Part shown: positions 1-9,546 of the stretch, piece by piece | Layout: each line of letters begins with the position of its first letter | Numbering within the stretch: the first letter of the stretch is position 1 | Source: Clostridia bacterium | GTDB lineage: Bacteria; Bacillota; Clostridia; UBA1212; UBA1255 | Direction of reading: 5' to 3' | DNA length: 42,692 nt | Assembly (NCBI GenBank): GCA_017560765.1 | Contig: JAFZEI010000028.1 | Span: 130,690-173,381 of the forward strand | The notes under the pieces: model-generated | Told to the model about the DNA's origin: nothing | The model's input: only the letters and a program-made list of their open reading frames with translations | Database searches by the model: none | Translations under genes and position numbers: made by a program

Positions 1-807
1 ACGAAGGAACCAATTGTCAGCCTTGCTTCCTGCAAGTCGTGTGCAATGAATACGAGATTGCTGTCCGGCACCTATGCCGATTGCCTGTCCGCCCTTAACG
101 TAGCAAACAGAGTTTGATTGAGTATATTTCAATGTAATCATGGCAATTGCAAGGTCAATTTTTGCGCTTTCGGGAAGCTCTTTGTTCTCTGTAACGATTT
201 GGTCAAAGAAACCTTCCTCGATTTTCAGCTCATTTCTGCCTTGCTCAAAAGTTATACCGTATACATCTTTGTGTTCAATTGGCTCAGGTACGTATTCAGG
301 GTCTATTTCGATTACATTGTATCCGCCTTTTTTCTTCTCTTGCAATATCGCCAAAGCCTCAGGTGTGTATCCCGGAGCTATAACTCCGTCGGAAACTTCG
401 CGCTTGATTAAGAGTGCGGTAGCCTCATCACACACATCAGAAAGAGCAATAAAATCACCGAAAGAAGACATTCTGTCAGCACCGCGAGCTCTTGCGTATG
501 CGTTTGCGATAGGTGAAAGCTCAAAATCAATATCCTCTATCCAATAAATCTTGCGTTCTACATCATTTAAGGGTAATCCTACTGCCGCACCTGCAGGAGA
601 AACGTGTTTAAAAGATGTTGCAGCCGGTAATCCTGTTGCTTGTTTAAGTTCTTTTACAAGTTGCCAACCATTGAATGCATCGAGAAAATTTATATATCCC
701 GGTCTGCCGGAATGAATCTTTATAGGCAACTCTTTTCCGTTTTTCATGAAAATTTTTGAGGGCTTTTGGTTAGGGTTACATCCGTATTTTAATTCTAATT
801 CTGTCAT
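1..807 (-). CDS. Stand-alone AICAR transformylase (phosphoribosylaminoimidazolecarboxamide formyltransferase), 3' end outside window
   Basis: Catalyses the formyl transfer from 10-formyl-THF to AICAR, the penultimate step of de novo IMP synthesis. The visible 269 codons read [20 protein letters not shown] and continue with transformylase-type sequence, including [11 protein letters not shown] and the later [22 protein letters not shown] block that is characteristic of the PurH C-terminal half. No MGS-like cyclohydrolase domain precedes it, so this is the stand-alone form, not bifunctional PurH. Two ATGs are adjacent (810 and 807). I chose 807 because GGAGG lies 6 nt before it and only 3 nt before the other. 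It follows the PurO-type cyclohydrolase by 24 nt and is surely co-transcribed. The frame stays open to base 1, so the C-terminal part is missing. Confidence 0.9.
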   Translation of the reverse strand, partial: MTELELKYGCNPNQKPSKIFMKNGKELPIKIHSGRPGYINFLDAFNGWQLVKELKQATGLPAATSFKHVSPAGAAVGLPLNDVERKIYWIEDIDFELSPIANAYARARGADRMSSFGDFIALSDVCDEATALLIKREVSDGVIAPGYTPEALAILQEKKKGGYNVIEIDPEYVPEPIEHKDVYGITFEQGRNELKIEEGFFDQIVTENKELPESAKIDLAIAMITLKYTQSNSVCYVKGGQAIGIGAGQQSRIHCTRLAGSKADNWFLR

Positions 808-831
808 CATGTGCCTCCGAACTACTGTAAA

Positions 832-1539
832 TTATTTGTTTTTATTAATTATTCTTGTATCGTACTTGCCTGTTTCAATGTCGATATAGCGAACAAATAA
901 AGAAACTTTGTTGTCTTCGTTAAGATTTGTCCAAACCATATTTGTAAACTCATCTATATCGCCCTCGATTGCAATCTGTTTGGGCTCACCCTCAAAACTC
1001 GGCAATGGATTACCATCACATTTGTATGTATGAATAAATCTACCCTCGCCTGCAACGGGATTTTCGTATGCAAAAGTAAAACGGTTACAGCTTGAAGGAT
1101 CGCCGTAATTAGATTTTAAAATTGACATTGCATAATTGTACTTGCCATCCTCCACATGCATAATACCTGAAATTCTCGGTGTGTAGTTGGGAGCATCAGG
1201 CTCAAATTCTCTTGTGCGAAGAGCTTGCTCAAAAGTTTGTTGCTTGTCCATAAGCTCATAAATCGTATCTGTCTGGTCACCATTTGTAACGATTGTTTTA
1301 TTGCCCAAGACACGAACAGGGGCATAAATTATAAGGCTGGGATCGCTCAACTTTGAAGGATCAAATGCTTGTGTGCGTATTCCTTTACCGTCCTCTACGA
1401 AAACGCGGTTTCTGCTGTTAACGCTTCTTCCCATTATAAAATATGCAGTTACAGCATACTTGCCATCTTTTGACTTGCCGATTACTATTCCCCTACCGGG
1501 ATATGAATTGCTTTTTAACTCTTGCTCCAATGAATACAT
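832..1539 (-). CDS. purO: IMP cyclohydrolase, PurO type
   Basis: Closes the purine ring of FAICAR to give IMP. The protein resembles the archaeal-type PurO family and not the MGS-like domain of PurH: an N-terminal YPGRGIVIGKSKDGKYAVTAYF block, then GRSVNSRNR, and a C-terminal FVRYIDIETGKYDTRIINKN. About 235 residues, the usual length for the family. Start: the frame is open from an ATG at 1557, but AGGAGG overlaps the codons before a later ATG at 1539 and sits 9 nt upstream of it, so 1539 (MYSLEQELK) is preferred. It lies between dapF (27 nt) and the AICAR transformylase (24 nt); together the two purine genes replace a bifunctional PurH. Family assignment comes from sequence recognition only. 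Confidence 0.82.
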   Translation of the reverse strand: MYSLEQELKSNSYPGRGIVIGKSKDGKYAVTAYFIMGRSVNSRNRVFVEDGKGIRTQAFDPSKLSDPSLIIYAPVRVLGNKTIVTNGDQTDTIYELMDKQQTFEQALRTREFEPDAPNYTPRISGIMHVEDGKYNYAMSILKSNYGDPSSCNRFTFAYENPVAGEGRFIHTYKCDGNPLPSFEGEPKQIAIEGDIDEFTNMVWTNLNEDNKVSLFVRYIDIETGKYDTRIINKNK

Positions 1540-1566
1540 TTCAAGCATCCTCCTCATGATAATATA

Positions 1567-2385
1567 TTATAAATTTAAATTTGTTATTTCAAATACATAC
1601 GTAGCAGGTCCTTCCATAAAAGCAGAACCCTTTCCGTCCCAAGAGATAAGTAAATCGCCGCCCAACAAATGTACCGTTACATCTCCCGGCTTACAATATC
1701 CGTTAAGTATAGCTGCAACAGCGGCGGCTGTGGCACCGCTTCCGCAGGCAAAAGTCTCTCCGGAACCTCTCTCCCACACTCTCATATTGAGCGTATGGTC
1801 GTCAACCACTTGTATAAATTCAATGTTCGCCCTGTCAGGGAAAAATTTATGATTTTCAAGCTTCGGGCCGATTTTTTCTATTTCAAGTTTATCAACATCA
1901 TCAATAAATTTAACTCCGTGGGGATTTCCCATATCAACAAGTGTTAAATTATGAATTTCACCGTCAACTTCTAAGTCTGCATGTGCCTCTGTCCATCCCT
2001 TTACACCCGGAATAAGCGGCACACCCATATCTACGCGTGAGCCTACACAAACGCCATCTTCTATTTTTAATTTTAAGTGTTTTACTTGCCCTCCGGACTC
2101 AACATCCACGCAGTCTTTTGTAACGTATCCGTTATCATACAAATATTTACCCACACAACGTATACCATTGCCGCACATCAAGCCATACGAGCCATCTGCA
2201 TTGTACAGGCGCATTTCAAACTCAGCCTTCTTTGAAGGGCAAATTAAAATCAATCCGTCAGAACCAACACCAAAATGTCTGTCTGAAAGCTTAATCGCAA
2301 GCTCCGAGGGATTTTCTATCATTTCATTTATACAATCTGCGTATACGTAGTCATTGCCCAATCCATGCATTTTAACTAATTTCAT
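1567..2385 (-). CDS. dapF: Diaminopimelate epimerase DapF
   Basis: Interconverts LL- and meso-diaminopimelate, the last-but-one step of lysine synthesis and the source of the peptidoglycan cross-linking residue. At 272 residues the length is typical. Both halves of the pseudo-symmetric fold are visible: the N-terminal MHGLGNDYVY and CGNGIRC with catalytic Cys71, and the C-terminal RGSGETFACGSGA with catalytic Cys214. The ATG at 2385 is preceded by GAGGAG at good spacing. It is one of a same-strand run with the TraX-like gene upstream (37 nt) and purO downstream (27 nt). No lysine riboswitch precedes it. Confidence 0.97.
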   Translation of the reverse strand: MKLVKMHGLGNDYVYADCINEMIENPSELAIKLSDRHFGVGSDGLILICPSKKAEFEMRLYNADGSYGLMCGNGIRCVGKYLYDNGYVTKDCVDVESGGQVKHLKLKIEDGVCVGSRVDMGVPLIPGVKGWTEAHADLEVDGEIHNLTLVDMGNPHGVKFIDDVDKLEIEKIGPKLENHKFFPDRANIEFIQVVDDHTLNMRVWERGSGETFACGSGATAAAVAAILNGYCKPGDVTVHLLGGDLLISWDGKGSAFMEGPATYVFEITNLNL

Positions 2386-2422
2386 TTAAATATCTCCTCA
2401 AACATAATCATTTCGAATTTTA

Positions 2423-3190
2423 TCATATCAGGGCGTTTATTACAACAGCCACAAGCCACAAAACAAGCAAATGAGCAGGATAAAAAGCATAAAAACCATA
2501 CTTAACATACTGCGCTTTAGGTTTACCTATAGGCCATTTTCCCTTTTGTCCGTTGTATAAAAATATAAGAGGCAACGCCAAGAGTGAGAACACCTGAAGC
2601 ATCTGCCATGTACTTAAAGTTGGTATGCCCGGGTCTTTCCCAAAAATCCATAAAACAGGTAATAACACCCAATCCAAAATATACGAATAAAACACACTGC
2701 ACAGCATTCCCAATGCAGTTAAAAGCTTTCTCATATAGCCCCTGCCATAAAACACCGTAAAAACAAAAGCCATCAAAATACCTTTTTCGCCATAATCAGA
2801 ATCTATAAAACCTAAATAATACGTACTGAATACTGCGGCCGTAGGCAAAAACGCAACCCATTTCGCCACATTGTTTCTGAGCATCGCGTCAGTTATCCAA
2901 ATACAAATTAAGCATATAAACAAAGTCACAAAAACATTGCCGTTTGTGATAAAAAGCTTACCTTTAGTAAACAACGAAAACGGTATCTGCGAAATAATTG
3001 CAAAAATCCCCAACCTTACAGCATACATTACTCTGTTTGACGAGTGCTTATATCCATTGTAAAGCAAATATAAATACAACGGGAAAGCCAATCTGCCTAT
3101 TATTCTCAATATTTCAATATTAAAAGTGAAACCTATGTGGTCTAAAAGCATCGAAACACAAGCTATTATCCTTAAAGCCATTGCACTCAC
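2423..3190 (-). CDS. TraX-like integral membrane protein
   Basis: A polytopic membrane protein of the TraX family. The family name comes from the F-plasmid pilin N-acetylase, but chromosomal members are common in Clostridia and have no proven substrate; a membrane acyltransferase role is inferred. Sequence signs: an N-terminal MALRIIACVSMLLDHIGF, then LRIIGRLAFPLYLYLLYNGY with a following helix and SQIPFSLF, the usual conserved TraX blocks, and about 7-8 hydrophobic segments to the C-terminus. Start is uncertain: a GTG at 3199 is only 1 nt from GGAG, a GTG at 3190 is 10 nt away and an ATG at 3181 is 19 nt away. I use 3190. No conjugation genes are nearby. It follows the YfhO-like gene by 21 nt. 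Confidence 0.75.
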   Translation of the reverse strand: MSAMALRIIACVSMLLDHIGFTFNIEILRIIGRLAFPLYLYLLYNGYKHSSNRVMYAVRLGIFAIISQIPFSLFTKGKLFITNGNVFVTLFICLICIWITDAMLRNNVAKWVAFLPTAAVFSTYYLGFIDSDYGEKGILMAFVFTVFYGRGYMRKLLTALGMLCSVFYSYILDWVLLPVLWIFGKDPGIPTLSTWQMLQVFSLLALPLIFLYNGQKGKWPIGKPKAQYVKYGFYAFYPAHLLVLWLVAVVINALI

Positions 3191-3211
3191 GGCACTCACA
3201 CTCCGTATAAA

Positions 3212-5857
3212 TTAATTCATCACCATAGTACTATATATTTTCCTGTTTTTCAATGTCAAACCGAAAATTACTAAAGCAAGCGTAACAAAGCTTATTATTA
3301 AGCCAGCAGTAAAGCCGGGCACATTGTATTCGATTTCAACATCATGAACACCAAAGGCAATGTCAAAGCACAACAAACCATCCTTCAAAGCATAAGTTTG
3401 AACCTTTTTACCGTCAACTTTTACACTCCACGCATCATCATAAACAAGGCTCGTAAAAACAGCTCCGTCACAAGAAGCCTTCACAGAGCCTTTTATATAT
3501 CCCGAACCCCACTTTGCAATATTAAGTGCATTGTCATTTAAAGTTTCGACAGCTTCTTTAAATAAGGATTCATCCAATAAATAAAAAACATTCCCGTTTG
3601 TATTTACTCTTGATGTTTCTAAAGTAATTTTCGCCGTTTCACCTGCTGAATAATAACCCAAAAATTGCACACAATCTGTTTCGCCTGTAAATAACGTAAT
3701 ATCGTATTTACCATCAATCTTCATAGTTGTATCGCCGCTGCCTTTAGGAAAATATGCATATAACGGGCCTGCATTCGGCACTTGTACGAAATACTCAACG
3801 TAGCCGTCACCTCGTTCTTCAAAAACATCACCGTTTGACTTTGACAATTGTTTAAAATACGAAATATCATTACCAAGCATACAATTTAGCAAATAGTTTT
3901 GAGACTCGATACTATCAGCTTTCCAATCGAAATTTTTTAAATTATTACTGACAGCAATACAAGGCATAACAGCATAAGGATTTCTATATAAAACTGCAGA
4001 ATCCTCCCGTGTAACTGTATCGTAATGTTCATAAGGAACGCTGCACCAAGAAATTATTTTACCTCTGTCATCAAGTCGAGAAATTTCCGCATCACTCATA
4101 ACATATTTTACAGAAAACAGTGCGTCGGTAACTGCTGTCGAACCTGCATAAGAGCTCCAATACCAGCTTTGCGCAAAACCCATTTTTTTAAAGAAATCAT
4201 TGAGATTTTTATTAAAAGACGAGCTGTAATGATTTATTCCACCATATCCTAATGCAACAGGCTCATTAAAGGTACGCTGAAAACCCGAACCGATTCTGTA
4301 AAATTCTCCCTCTGCATCCTTTTCAGCGGCTGTCGCCAAACTTTCCGTCAGAAGCTTATAATCTCTGTGCTTTTCGTACATCTCATACCTGTGGTCTCTA
4401 TCCAATCCTGCAAAGATATAGCCGGCATTCGTGTATGTTTCCGCAGCGGCAACAGCTATAAAACAAGCAAGCATAACAGTACCGGCTATACGGAATGCAG
4501 GCTTTCTTGTACGTGTTTGCGACAATCTTAACAAGATTACGGCAAAAAAGAGCAATAATACAGTTATAATTAAAAATTTAATACTCAAATCATATTGTTC
4601 TTTTGGCAAATTGCTATCGGGTAGGTTTTTAACATAGACAAAATAACTTGCTGTCAGCAACGAAAAAATTATATGGCTTGCATAAGGTATTTCTTTAAAC
4701 TTCGCGGCGGCCTTGGCTGCTGTGAAAACCATTATAAATCCAAACAAAAAGAAATATCTGTATGGGAACCAGTTAGGTCTTTGAAAAACGTGCCATGCAA
4801 TATCAATCTTATAAAAATATGTGCTTGCGGCGATAAATACGGTTATTACGGCCGTCATAATTTTTTCTTTAACTGATATACTTCTGATAAAAAAGTATCC
4901 GAAAAACAAAGCAAATATTATTATGCCGCAATAGAAAAAAGGAGTGCCGTTATTTGTTATGCCGTCATAAGCTCCTATAAAAAATTTATTCAAAATTCTT
5001 GACAACTCATAGTTTATTCCGTTTTCGGGAACTATTGATGCATTGCCGATTTTACCTTCGAACAAAGAAAAAAATGTTGGAATCAAAAGCCATGCACCTA
5101 GACCTGCTGCCACAGCAACGCTTCCGACAAATTTAACACAGAAAGAAAAACTTTTGTGCAAGAAAGCAACGCCCTCTCGAACAAATATATAAAGTACATA
5201 AAGGCAAGAAAAAATGCCTATCATATACGAAATATAATACGTAGACACAAATAAGAATGTGTAGGAAACGCAAAGTAAATACGGTTTCCCGCCTGCGGCT
5301 AATTTCTCTATGGCAAGAATAATTATAGGAAGCCATATAACGCCGTCAAGCCACATAAGGCACATTGAGTAAGCAATGTTATATGACATCAGCCCATAAA
5401 AAATTGCAAAAATAACATTTCGAGCCTTATTTTTACTGAAATGATTCATCAACATGCCGAAAGTCAGTCCGCACAAGCCGATTTTCAGCAAGGTGAGTAC
5501 AAATACACCAATATGCATATATTCATTCGGGAAAAGCAACGTAATAAACGAAAGGGGCGATGCAACGTAATACGCGAACACGCCTGCGTAGTTGCCTCCC
5601 AGCGCCTTTGACCACGAAAACAAAATGCCGCCATTTTGTGGGTTAATGTTTTTTAAGCCGCAAAAAAATTCGGAATATTGTCCCGACATATCCATAATCA
5701 TCAAAGATTTTTCGCCAAAAGGAGCAAAACCGTAAGATATAAAAATCGCCAGCAATATTACGCAAGGAAGCACAAAACAGGCCGCCAAAAGCAGACCTGT
5801 TTTAGTTCTTTGTGATGTCATTATATTTTTAATTTTTGCATTGCGAACAATTTGCAT
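3212..5857 (-). CDS. YfhO-family multi-pass membrane protein
   Basis: An 881-residue protein with an N-terminal block of a dozen or so hydrophobic helices, a large C-terminal extracellular region (about residues 470-850) and a final TM helix near the end. The first loop carries MIMDMSGQYSEFF and GGNYAG, and the MCLMWLDGVIWLPII motif follows; this layout is that of YfhO (GT-C-like fold), a family linked in Firmicutes to glycosylation of wall or lipoteichoic polymers. Donor and acceptor cannot be told from sequence. ATG 5857 has GGAGAG just upstream. It follows the ABC exporter by 10 nt and precedes the TraX-like gene by 21 nt, which suggests joint transcription with an envelope-related role. 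Confidence 0.85.
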   Translation of the reverse strand: MQIVRNAKIKNIMTSQRTKTGLLLAACFVLPCVILLAIFISYGFAPFGEKSLMIMDMSGQYSEFFCGLKNINPQNGGILFSWSKALGGNYAGVFAYYVASPLSFITLLFPNEYMHIGVFVLTLLKIGLCGLTFGMLMNHFSKNKARNVIFAIFYGLMSYNIAYSMCLMWLDGVIWLPIIILAIEKLAAGGKPYLLCVSYTFLFVSTYYISYMIGIFSCLYVLYIFVREGVAFLHKSFSFCVKFVGSVAVAAGLGAWLLIPTFFSLFEGKIGNASIVPENGINYELSRILNKFFIGAYDGITNNGTPFFYCGIIIFALFFGYFFIRSISVKEKIMTAVITVFIAASTYFYKIDIAWHVFQRPNWFPYRYFFLFGFIMVFTAAKAAAKFKEIPYASHIIFSLLTASYFVYVKNLPDSNLPKEQYDLSIKFLIITVLLLFFAVILLRLSQTRTRKPAFRIAGTVMLACFIAVAAAETYTNAGYIFAGLDRDHRYEMYEKHRDYKLLTESLATAAEKDAEGEFYRIGSGFQRTFNEPVALGYGGINHYSSSFNKNLNDFFKKMGFAQSWYWSSYAGSTAVTDALFSVKYVMSDAEISRLDDRGKIISWCSVPYEHYDTVTREDSAVLYRNPYAVMPCIAVSNNLKNFDWKADSIESQNYLLNCMLGNDISYFKQLSKSNGDVFEERGDGYVEYFVQVPNAGPLYAYFPKGSGDTTMKIDGKYDITLFTGETDCVQFLGYYSAGETAKITLETSRVNTNGNVFYLLDESLFKEAVETLNDNALNIAKWGSGYIKGSVKASCDGAVFTSLVYDDAWSVKVDGKKVQTYALKDGLLCFDIAFGVHDVEIEYNVPGFTAGLIISFVTLALVIFGLTLKNRKIYSTMVMN

Positions 5858-5867
5858 AATCTCTCCG

Positions 5868-7772
5868 TTATTCTAATTCAAAAGCACCCGTATAAAGTCT
5901 GTAATACGTACCCTTTTCCGAAATCAATTTATTATGGTCGCCACGCTCAATTATGCGCCCGTTCTCAAGCACCATTATAACATCAGAGTTTTTAACAGTC
6001 GACAACCTGTGAGCTATAACGAAAACCGTTCTGCCCTCCATAAGTCTGTCCATACCCTTTTGAACAATAGCCTCTGTTCTTGTATCAATTGACGAAGTTG
6101 CCTCGTCAAGAATCATTACCGGCGGGTCTGCAACAGCCGCCCTGGCAATAGCAATAAGCTGCCTTTGCCCCTGTGACAAGTTTGCACCATTATTTGTAAG
6201 CTCCGTTTCGTATCCTGCCGGCAGACGAGTTATAAAGTCATCTGCTCCTGACAATTTAGCAGCCTCTATACACTCCTCATCCGTTGCATCAAGTCTGCCA
6301 TAACGAATATTATCCATAACCGTACCTGTAAAAAGGTTTGTTTCCTGAAGAACGATTCCCAACGAGCGTCTAAGGTCAGATTTTTTAATTTTATTTATGT
6401 TGATACCATCATATCTTATTTTGCCATCCTCTATGTTATAGAAACAGTTTATAAGATTTGTTATGGTAGTCTTACCTGCACCCGTTGCTCCCACGAAGGC
6501 CACTTTTTGTCCCGGCTCTGCATATACGGAAACATCGTGCAGCACTTGTTTTCCCTCCGTGTACGAGAAATCAACATTTACAAGTCGTACATCGCCTTTA
6601 AGCTGTGTATACGTGAGTGTGCCATCGTGATGAGGATGTTTCCACGCCCATTTGCCTGTACGTGTTTCGCTTTCGGAAATATTGCCCTCTTTATCTATTT
6701 CAGCATTAACCAATGTAACGTATCCGTCATCTACTTCAGGCTCTTGGTCCATAAGGTCAAAAATCCTCTGCGCACCGGCAAGTCCCATTACAATAACATT
6801 TATTTGCTGAGAAACTTGATTTACATTGCCTGTAAATTGCTTTGTCATATTCATAAAGGGCACAACAATACTTATGCTGAAAGCCATACCGGACAAGCTT
6901 AGATTGTCTGCACCGGACAAAATAAACAATCCGCCGCAAACAGCTATGATAACGTATAAAATATTACCTATATTCATGATAATCGGTCCCAAGACATTGG
7001 CGTATGCATGAGCTTTGCTGCTGTCTTCAAAAAGTTCCTCGTTTATTTTATCAAAATCCTCTTCGCATTGTTGTTCGTGATTAAAGACCTTAATAACCTT
7101 TTGACCGTTCATCATTTCTTGTACAAAGCCTTCTGCTTTACCTATTGATTTTTGCTGGCGAATAAAGTATTTTGCTGAACCTCCGCCCACTTTCTTGGAA
7201 ACAAGCATCATAACAAAAACACCGGCCAGCACAATCAATGTCATCCATATACTGTAATAAAGCATTACGGCAAGCACACCGATAACAATTACAGCAGACT
7301 GCAAAAGTGCAGGTATGGCACGTGAAACAAGCTCACGAAGCGTGTCAATATCATTCGTATAATGGCTCATTATATCGCCATGCTTATGTGTATCAAAATA
7401 TTTAATAGGCAAATTTTGCATACCGTTAAACATTTTGCCTCTCGCCTTATACAAGAATCCCTGTGTTATATATGCGCCAAGTTGATTGAATACCGCAACA
7501 GATAAAAGTGAAATAACATACACTACTATAAGTGTAATTATAAGCGGAAATATCTTATCAAAAACATAATCCCATTTGCCGAAGTTGTTTTTATTATCTA
7601 ATATCGCGTATATTTTTTGTGTAAAAATTGCAGGCAAAACGGATACTATCGCCGAGAAAACAATACAAACTGCAGTAACAGGTACAAGAACGGGATAGAA
7701 TTCTATAAGCATCTTAAATATTCTTTTTATAGACGAGGATTTTCTTTTATTATTAACAGAATCATTCTTCAT
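5868..7772 (-). CDS. Heterodimeric ABC exporter, subunit with intact Walker B/H-loop
   Basis: ABC half-transporter of 634 residues: six TM helices, then a nucleotide-binding domain. Motifs: Walker A GATGAGKTT, Walker B VMILDEATSSID with catalytic Glu, H-loop VIAHRLSTV. Its signature reads NLSQGQRQL, deviating from LSGGQ. Between the TM and nucleotide-binding domains is an extra segment of about 40 residues (DDGYVTLVNAEIDKEG through HPHHDGTLTY), as often seen in the larger subunit of TM287/TM288- or BmrC/BmrD-type exporters. Start: the frame opens with a GTG at 7781, but GGGGGTGAT, a long anti-SD match, lies inside it and just before ATG 7772, which I prefer. The start overlaps the partner gene by 11 nt, so translation is probably coupled. 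Substrate unknown; multidrug export is the family's usual role. Confidence 0.9.
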   Translation of the reverse strand: MKNDSVNNKRKSSSIKRIFKMLIEFYPVLVPVTAVCIVFSAIVSVLPAIFTQKIYAILDNKNNFGKWDYVFDKIFPLIITLIVVYVISLLSVAVFNQLGAYITQGFLYKARGKMFNGMQNLPIKYFDTHKHGDIMSHYTNDIDTLRELVSRAIPALLQSAVIVIGVLAVMLYYSIWMTLIVLAGVFVMMLVSKKVGGGSAKYFIRQQKSIGKAEGFVQEMMNGQKVIKVFNHEQQCEEDFDKINEELFEDSSKAHAYANVLGPIIMNIGNILYVIIAVCGGLFILSGADNLSLSGMAFSISIVVPFMNMTKQFTGNVNQVSQQINVIVMGLAGAQRIFDLMDQEPEVDDGYVTLVNAEIDKEGNISESETRTGKWAWKHPHHDGTLTYTQLKGDVRLVNVDFSYTEGKQVLHDVSVYAEPGQKVAFVGATGAGKTTITNLINCFYNIEDGKIRYDGININKIKKSDLRRSLGIVLQETNLFTGTVMDNIRYGRLDATDEECIEAAKLSGADDFITRLPAGYETELTNNGANLSQGQRQLIAIARAAVADPPVMILDEATSSIDTRTEAIVQKGMDRLMEGRTVFVIAHRLSTVKNSDVIMVLENGRIIERGDHNKLISEKGTYYRLYTGAFELE

Positions 7773-9513
7773 CGCAATCACCCCCGCTTACTTGCTGGTT
7801 ATACACTTCACGGTAAATATCGCTCTTTTCTAAAAGCTCATTATGCTTACCGACAGCCGTTATTTTACCGTTATCCATTACAAGAATCATATCCGCATCC
7901 TCTACAGACGCAACTCTCTGTGCAATTATTATCTTTGTAGTCTCAGGAATATATTTTTTAAAACCTGCACGAATCATAGCGTCCGTCTTTGTATCAACTG
8001 CGCTTGTGGAGTCATCAAGTATAATAATTTTAGGTTTTTTAAGAAGCGCTCTTGCAATACAAAGACGCTGTTTTTGTCCTCCGGAAACATTTGTGCCTCC
8101 CTGCTCTATCCTTGTCTCGTATTTATCCGGGAAGCTCTGTATAAAATCATCTGCCTGAGCCAATTTACATGCTTCGATGATTTCTTCATCTGTTGCAGTT
8201 TCATTGCCCCAAAGCAAGTTTTCTCTTATGGTACCGGAGAACAAAAGATTCTTTTGCAAAACCATTGCAACCGCACCTCTTAATGTTTCTATATCGTATT
8301 CTCTCACATCAATGCCGGAAACTTTCACGCTGCCTTCTGTTACATCATAAAGTCTCGGTATAAGCTGCACCAAAGACGATTTACTAACACCTGTACCACC
8401 TATAATACCAACCGTAGCACCTGACGGAATTTCAATATTTATATCACTGAGAGCAAATTTCTTTGCACTCTTAGAATATTTAAAGCTTACATTTTCAAAC
8501 TTTATTGAACCGTCTTTAACAGTCATAACGGGACTGTCATTATTAACAAGCGCCGGCTTTTCGTCTAAAACTTCACAAATACGCTTTGCAGACTCTGTAG
8601 ACATTGTAAGTATTACATAAATCATTGAAAGCATCATAAGGGACATAAGTATTTGCATTCCGTAAGTAAGCATTGCTGACAATTGGCCGACGTTGACGCC
8701 GTGCTGTCCGAGCACCGTCATTTTAGAACCTACAAACATTATGAAAACCATATTAAAATACAAACAAACTTGCATGAGCGGTGAGTTTAATACCACAATT
8801 CTTTCAGCTTTTGTAAAATCAGCACAAATATCCTTAGCTGCTGTATCGAATTTTTCTTTTTCATATTCTTCCCTTGAAAAACCCTTTACCACTCTCATGC
8901 CACGAACATTTTCTTCTATGGATTCGTTGAGTTTGTCATATTTTTTAAACACTCTACGGAATGCCGGCATAGCTTTACGCCCTACCAAATACAAACCAAA
9001 ACCAAGGAACGGGACTACAATCACAAAAGAAGTAGCCAAGAATCCACCCATTTTGTATGCCATTATTATCGAGAAAATCAAGAGCAACGGGCATCTGACT
9101 GCTGTTCTTATAATCATCATATAAGACATCTGCACATTAGCTACGTCTGTTGTCAAACGAGTAACGAGTGATGTTGACGAGAATTTATCTACATTCTCGA
9201 AGGAATATGTTTGTATTTTATGAAATATGTCATGGCGCAAATTTTTAGCAAAACCTGCAGAAGCCTTAGCGCACGTAAAACCTGCTATGCCGCCGCAAGC
9301 AAGCGAGATACATGCCATCAGTGCCAATACGCCGCCGATTCTTATTATTTCGGATATTTCAGCACCTTTTTGAATTTTAGATACCATATCTGCAGTTATA
9401 AACGGTATAAAAACTTCTATTACCGCTTCTGCAACAATAAAAATTAATGTAATAATTGATGGCAACTTAAACTCTCTTATGCTTTTTGATAATTTTTTTA
9501 ACATAGCAAACAT
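7762..9513 (-). CDS. Heterodimeric ABC exporter, subunit with degenerate ATP site
   Basis: A 583-residue ABC half-transporter (six TM helices plus nucleotide-binding domain). Its own catalytic motifs are altered: Walker A is GGTGVSKS (residues 372-379) with Ser in place of the last Gly, the catalytic Glu after Walker B is Asp501 (IIILDDSTS), and the H-loop His is Gln532 (IIIAQR). Its signature VSGGQ is intact. This fits the known asymmetric exporters in which this subunit's Walker motifs pair with the partner's LSQGQ to form the non-hydrolysing site. ATG 9513 has only a weak Shine-Dalgarno (AGGGATGAT about 11 nt away); ATG 9504 is an alternative. It starts 33 nt after the end of rnpB, with no room for a promoter of its own. 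Confidence 0.9.
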   Translation of the reverse strand: MFAMLKKLSKSIREFKLPSIITLIFIVAEAVIEVFIPFITADMVSKIQKGAEISEIIRIGGVLALMACISLACGGIAGFTCAKASAGFAKNLRHDIFHKIQTYSFENVDKFSSTSLVTRLTTDVANVQMSYMMIIRTAVRCPLLLIFSIIMAYKMGGFLATSFVIVVPFLGFGLYLVGRKAMPAFRRVFKKYDKLNESIEENVRGMRVVKGFSREEYEKEKFDTAAKDICADFTKAERIVVLNSPLMQVCLYFNMVFIMFVGSKMTVLGQHGVNVGQLSAMLTYGMQILMSLMMLSMIYVILTMSTESAKRICEVLDEKPALVNNDSPVMTVKDGSIKFENVSFKYSKSAKKFALSDINIEIPSGATVGIIGGTGVSKSSLVQLIPRLYDVTEGSVKVSGIDVREYDIETLRGAVAMVLQKNLLFSGTIRENLLWGNETATDEEIIEACKLAQADDFIQSFPDKYETRIEQGGTNVSGGQKQRLCIARALLKKPKIIILDDSTSAVDTKTDAMIRAGFKKYIPETTKIIIAQRVASVEDADMILVMDNGKITAVGKHNELLEKSDIYREVYNQQVSGGDCDEE

Positions 9514-9546
9514 ATGAAAATATCATCCCTAACCAGAAAATAAAAA

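Noticed and set aside
1373-1852. Plus-strand frame of 159 codons opposite purO and dapF
   Set aside because: Antisense shadow of two well-supported genes, no family signature.
2386-2422. Lysine riboswitch before dapF
   Set aside because: Only 37 nt separate dapF from the upstream gene, far too short.
2423-3190. TraX-like gene as a sign of a conjugative element
   Set aside because: No transfer, relaxase or integrase genes in the window; chromosomal TraX homologues are common.
8381-8404. Altered Walker A (GGTGVSKS) as a sequencing error or pseudogene sign
   Set aside because: The frame is intact and the Walker B Asp and H-loop Gln in the same subunit fit a naturally degenerate site.
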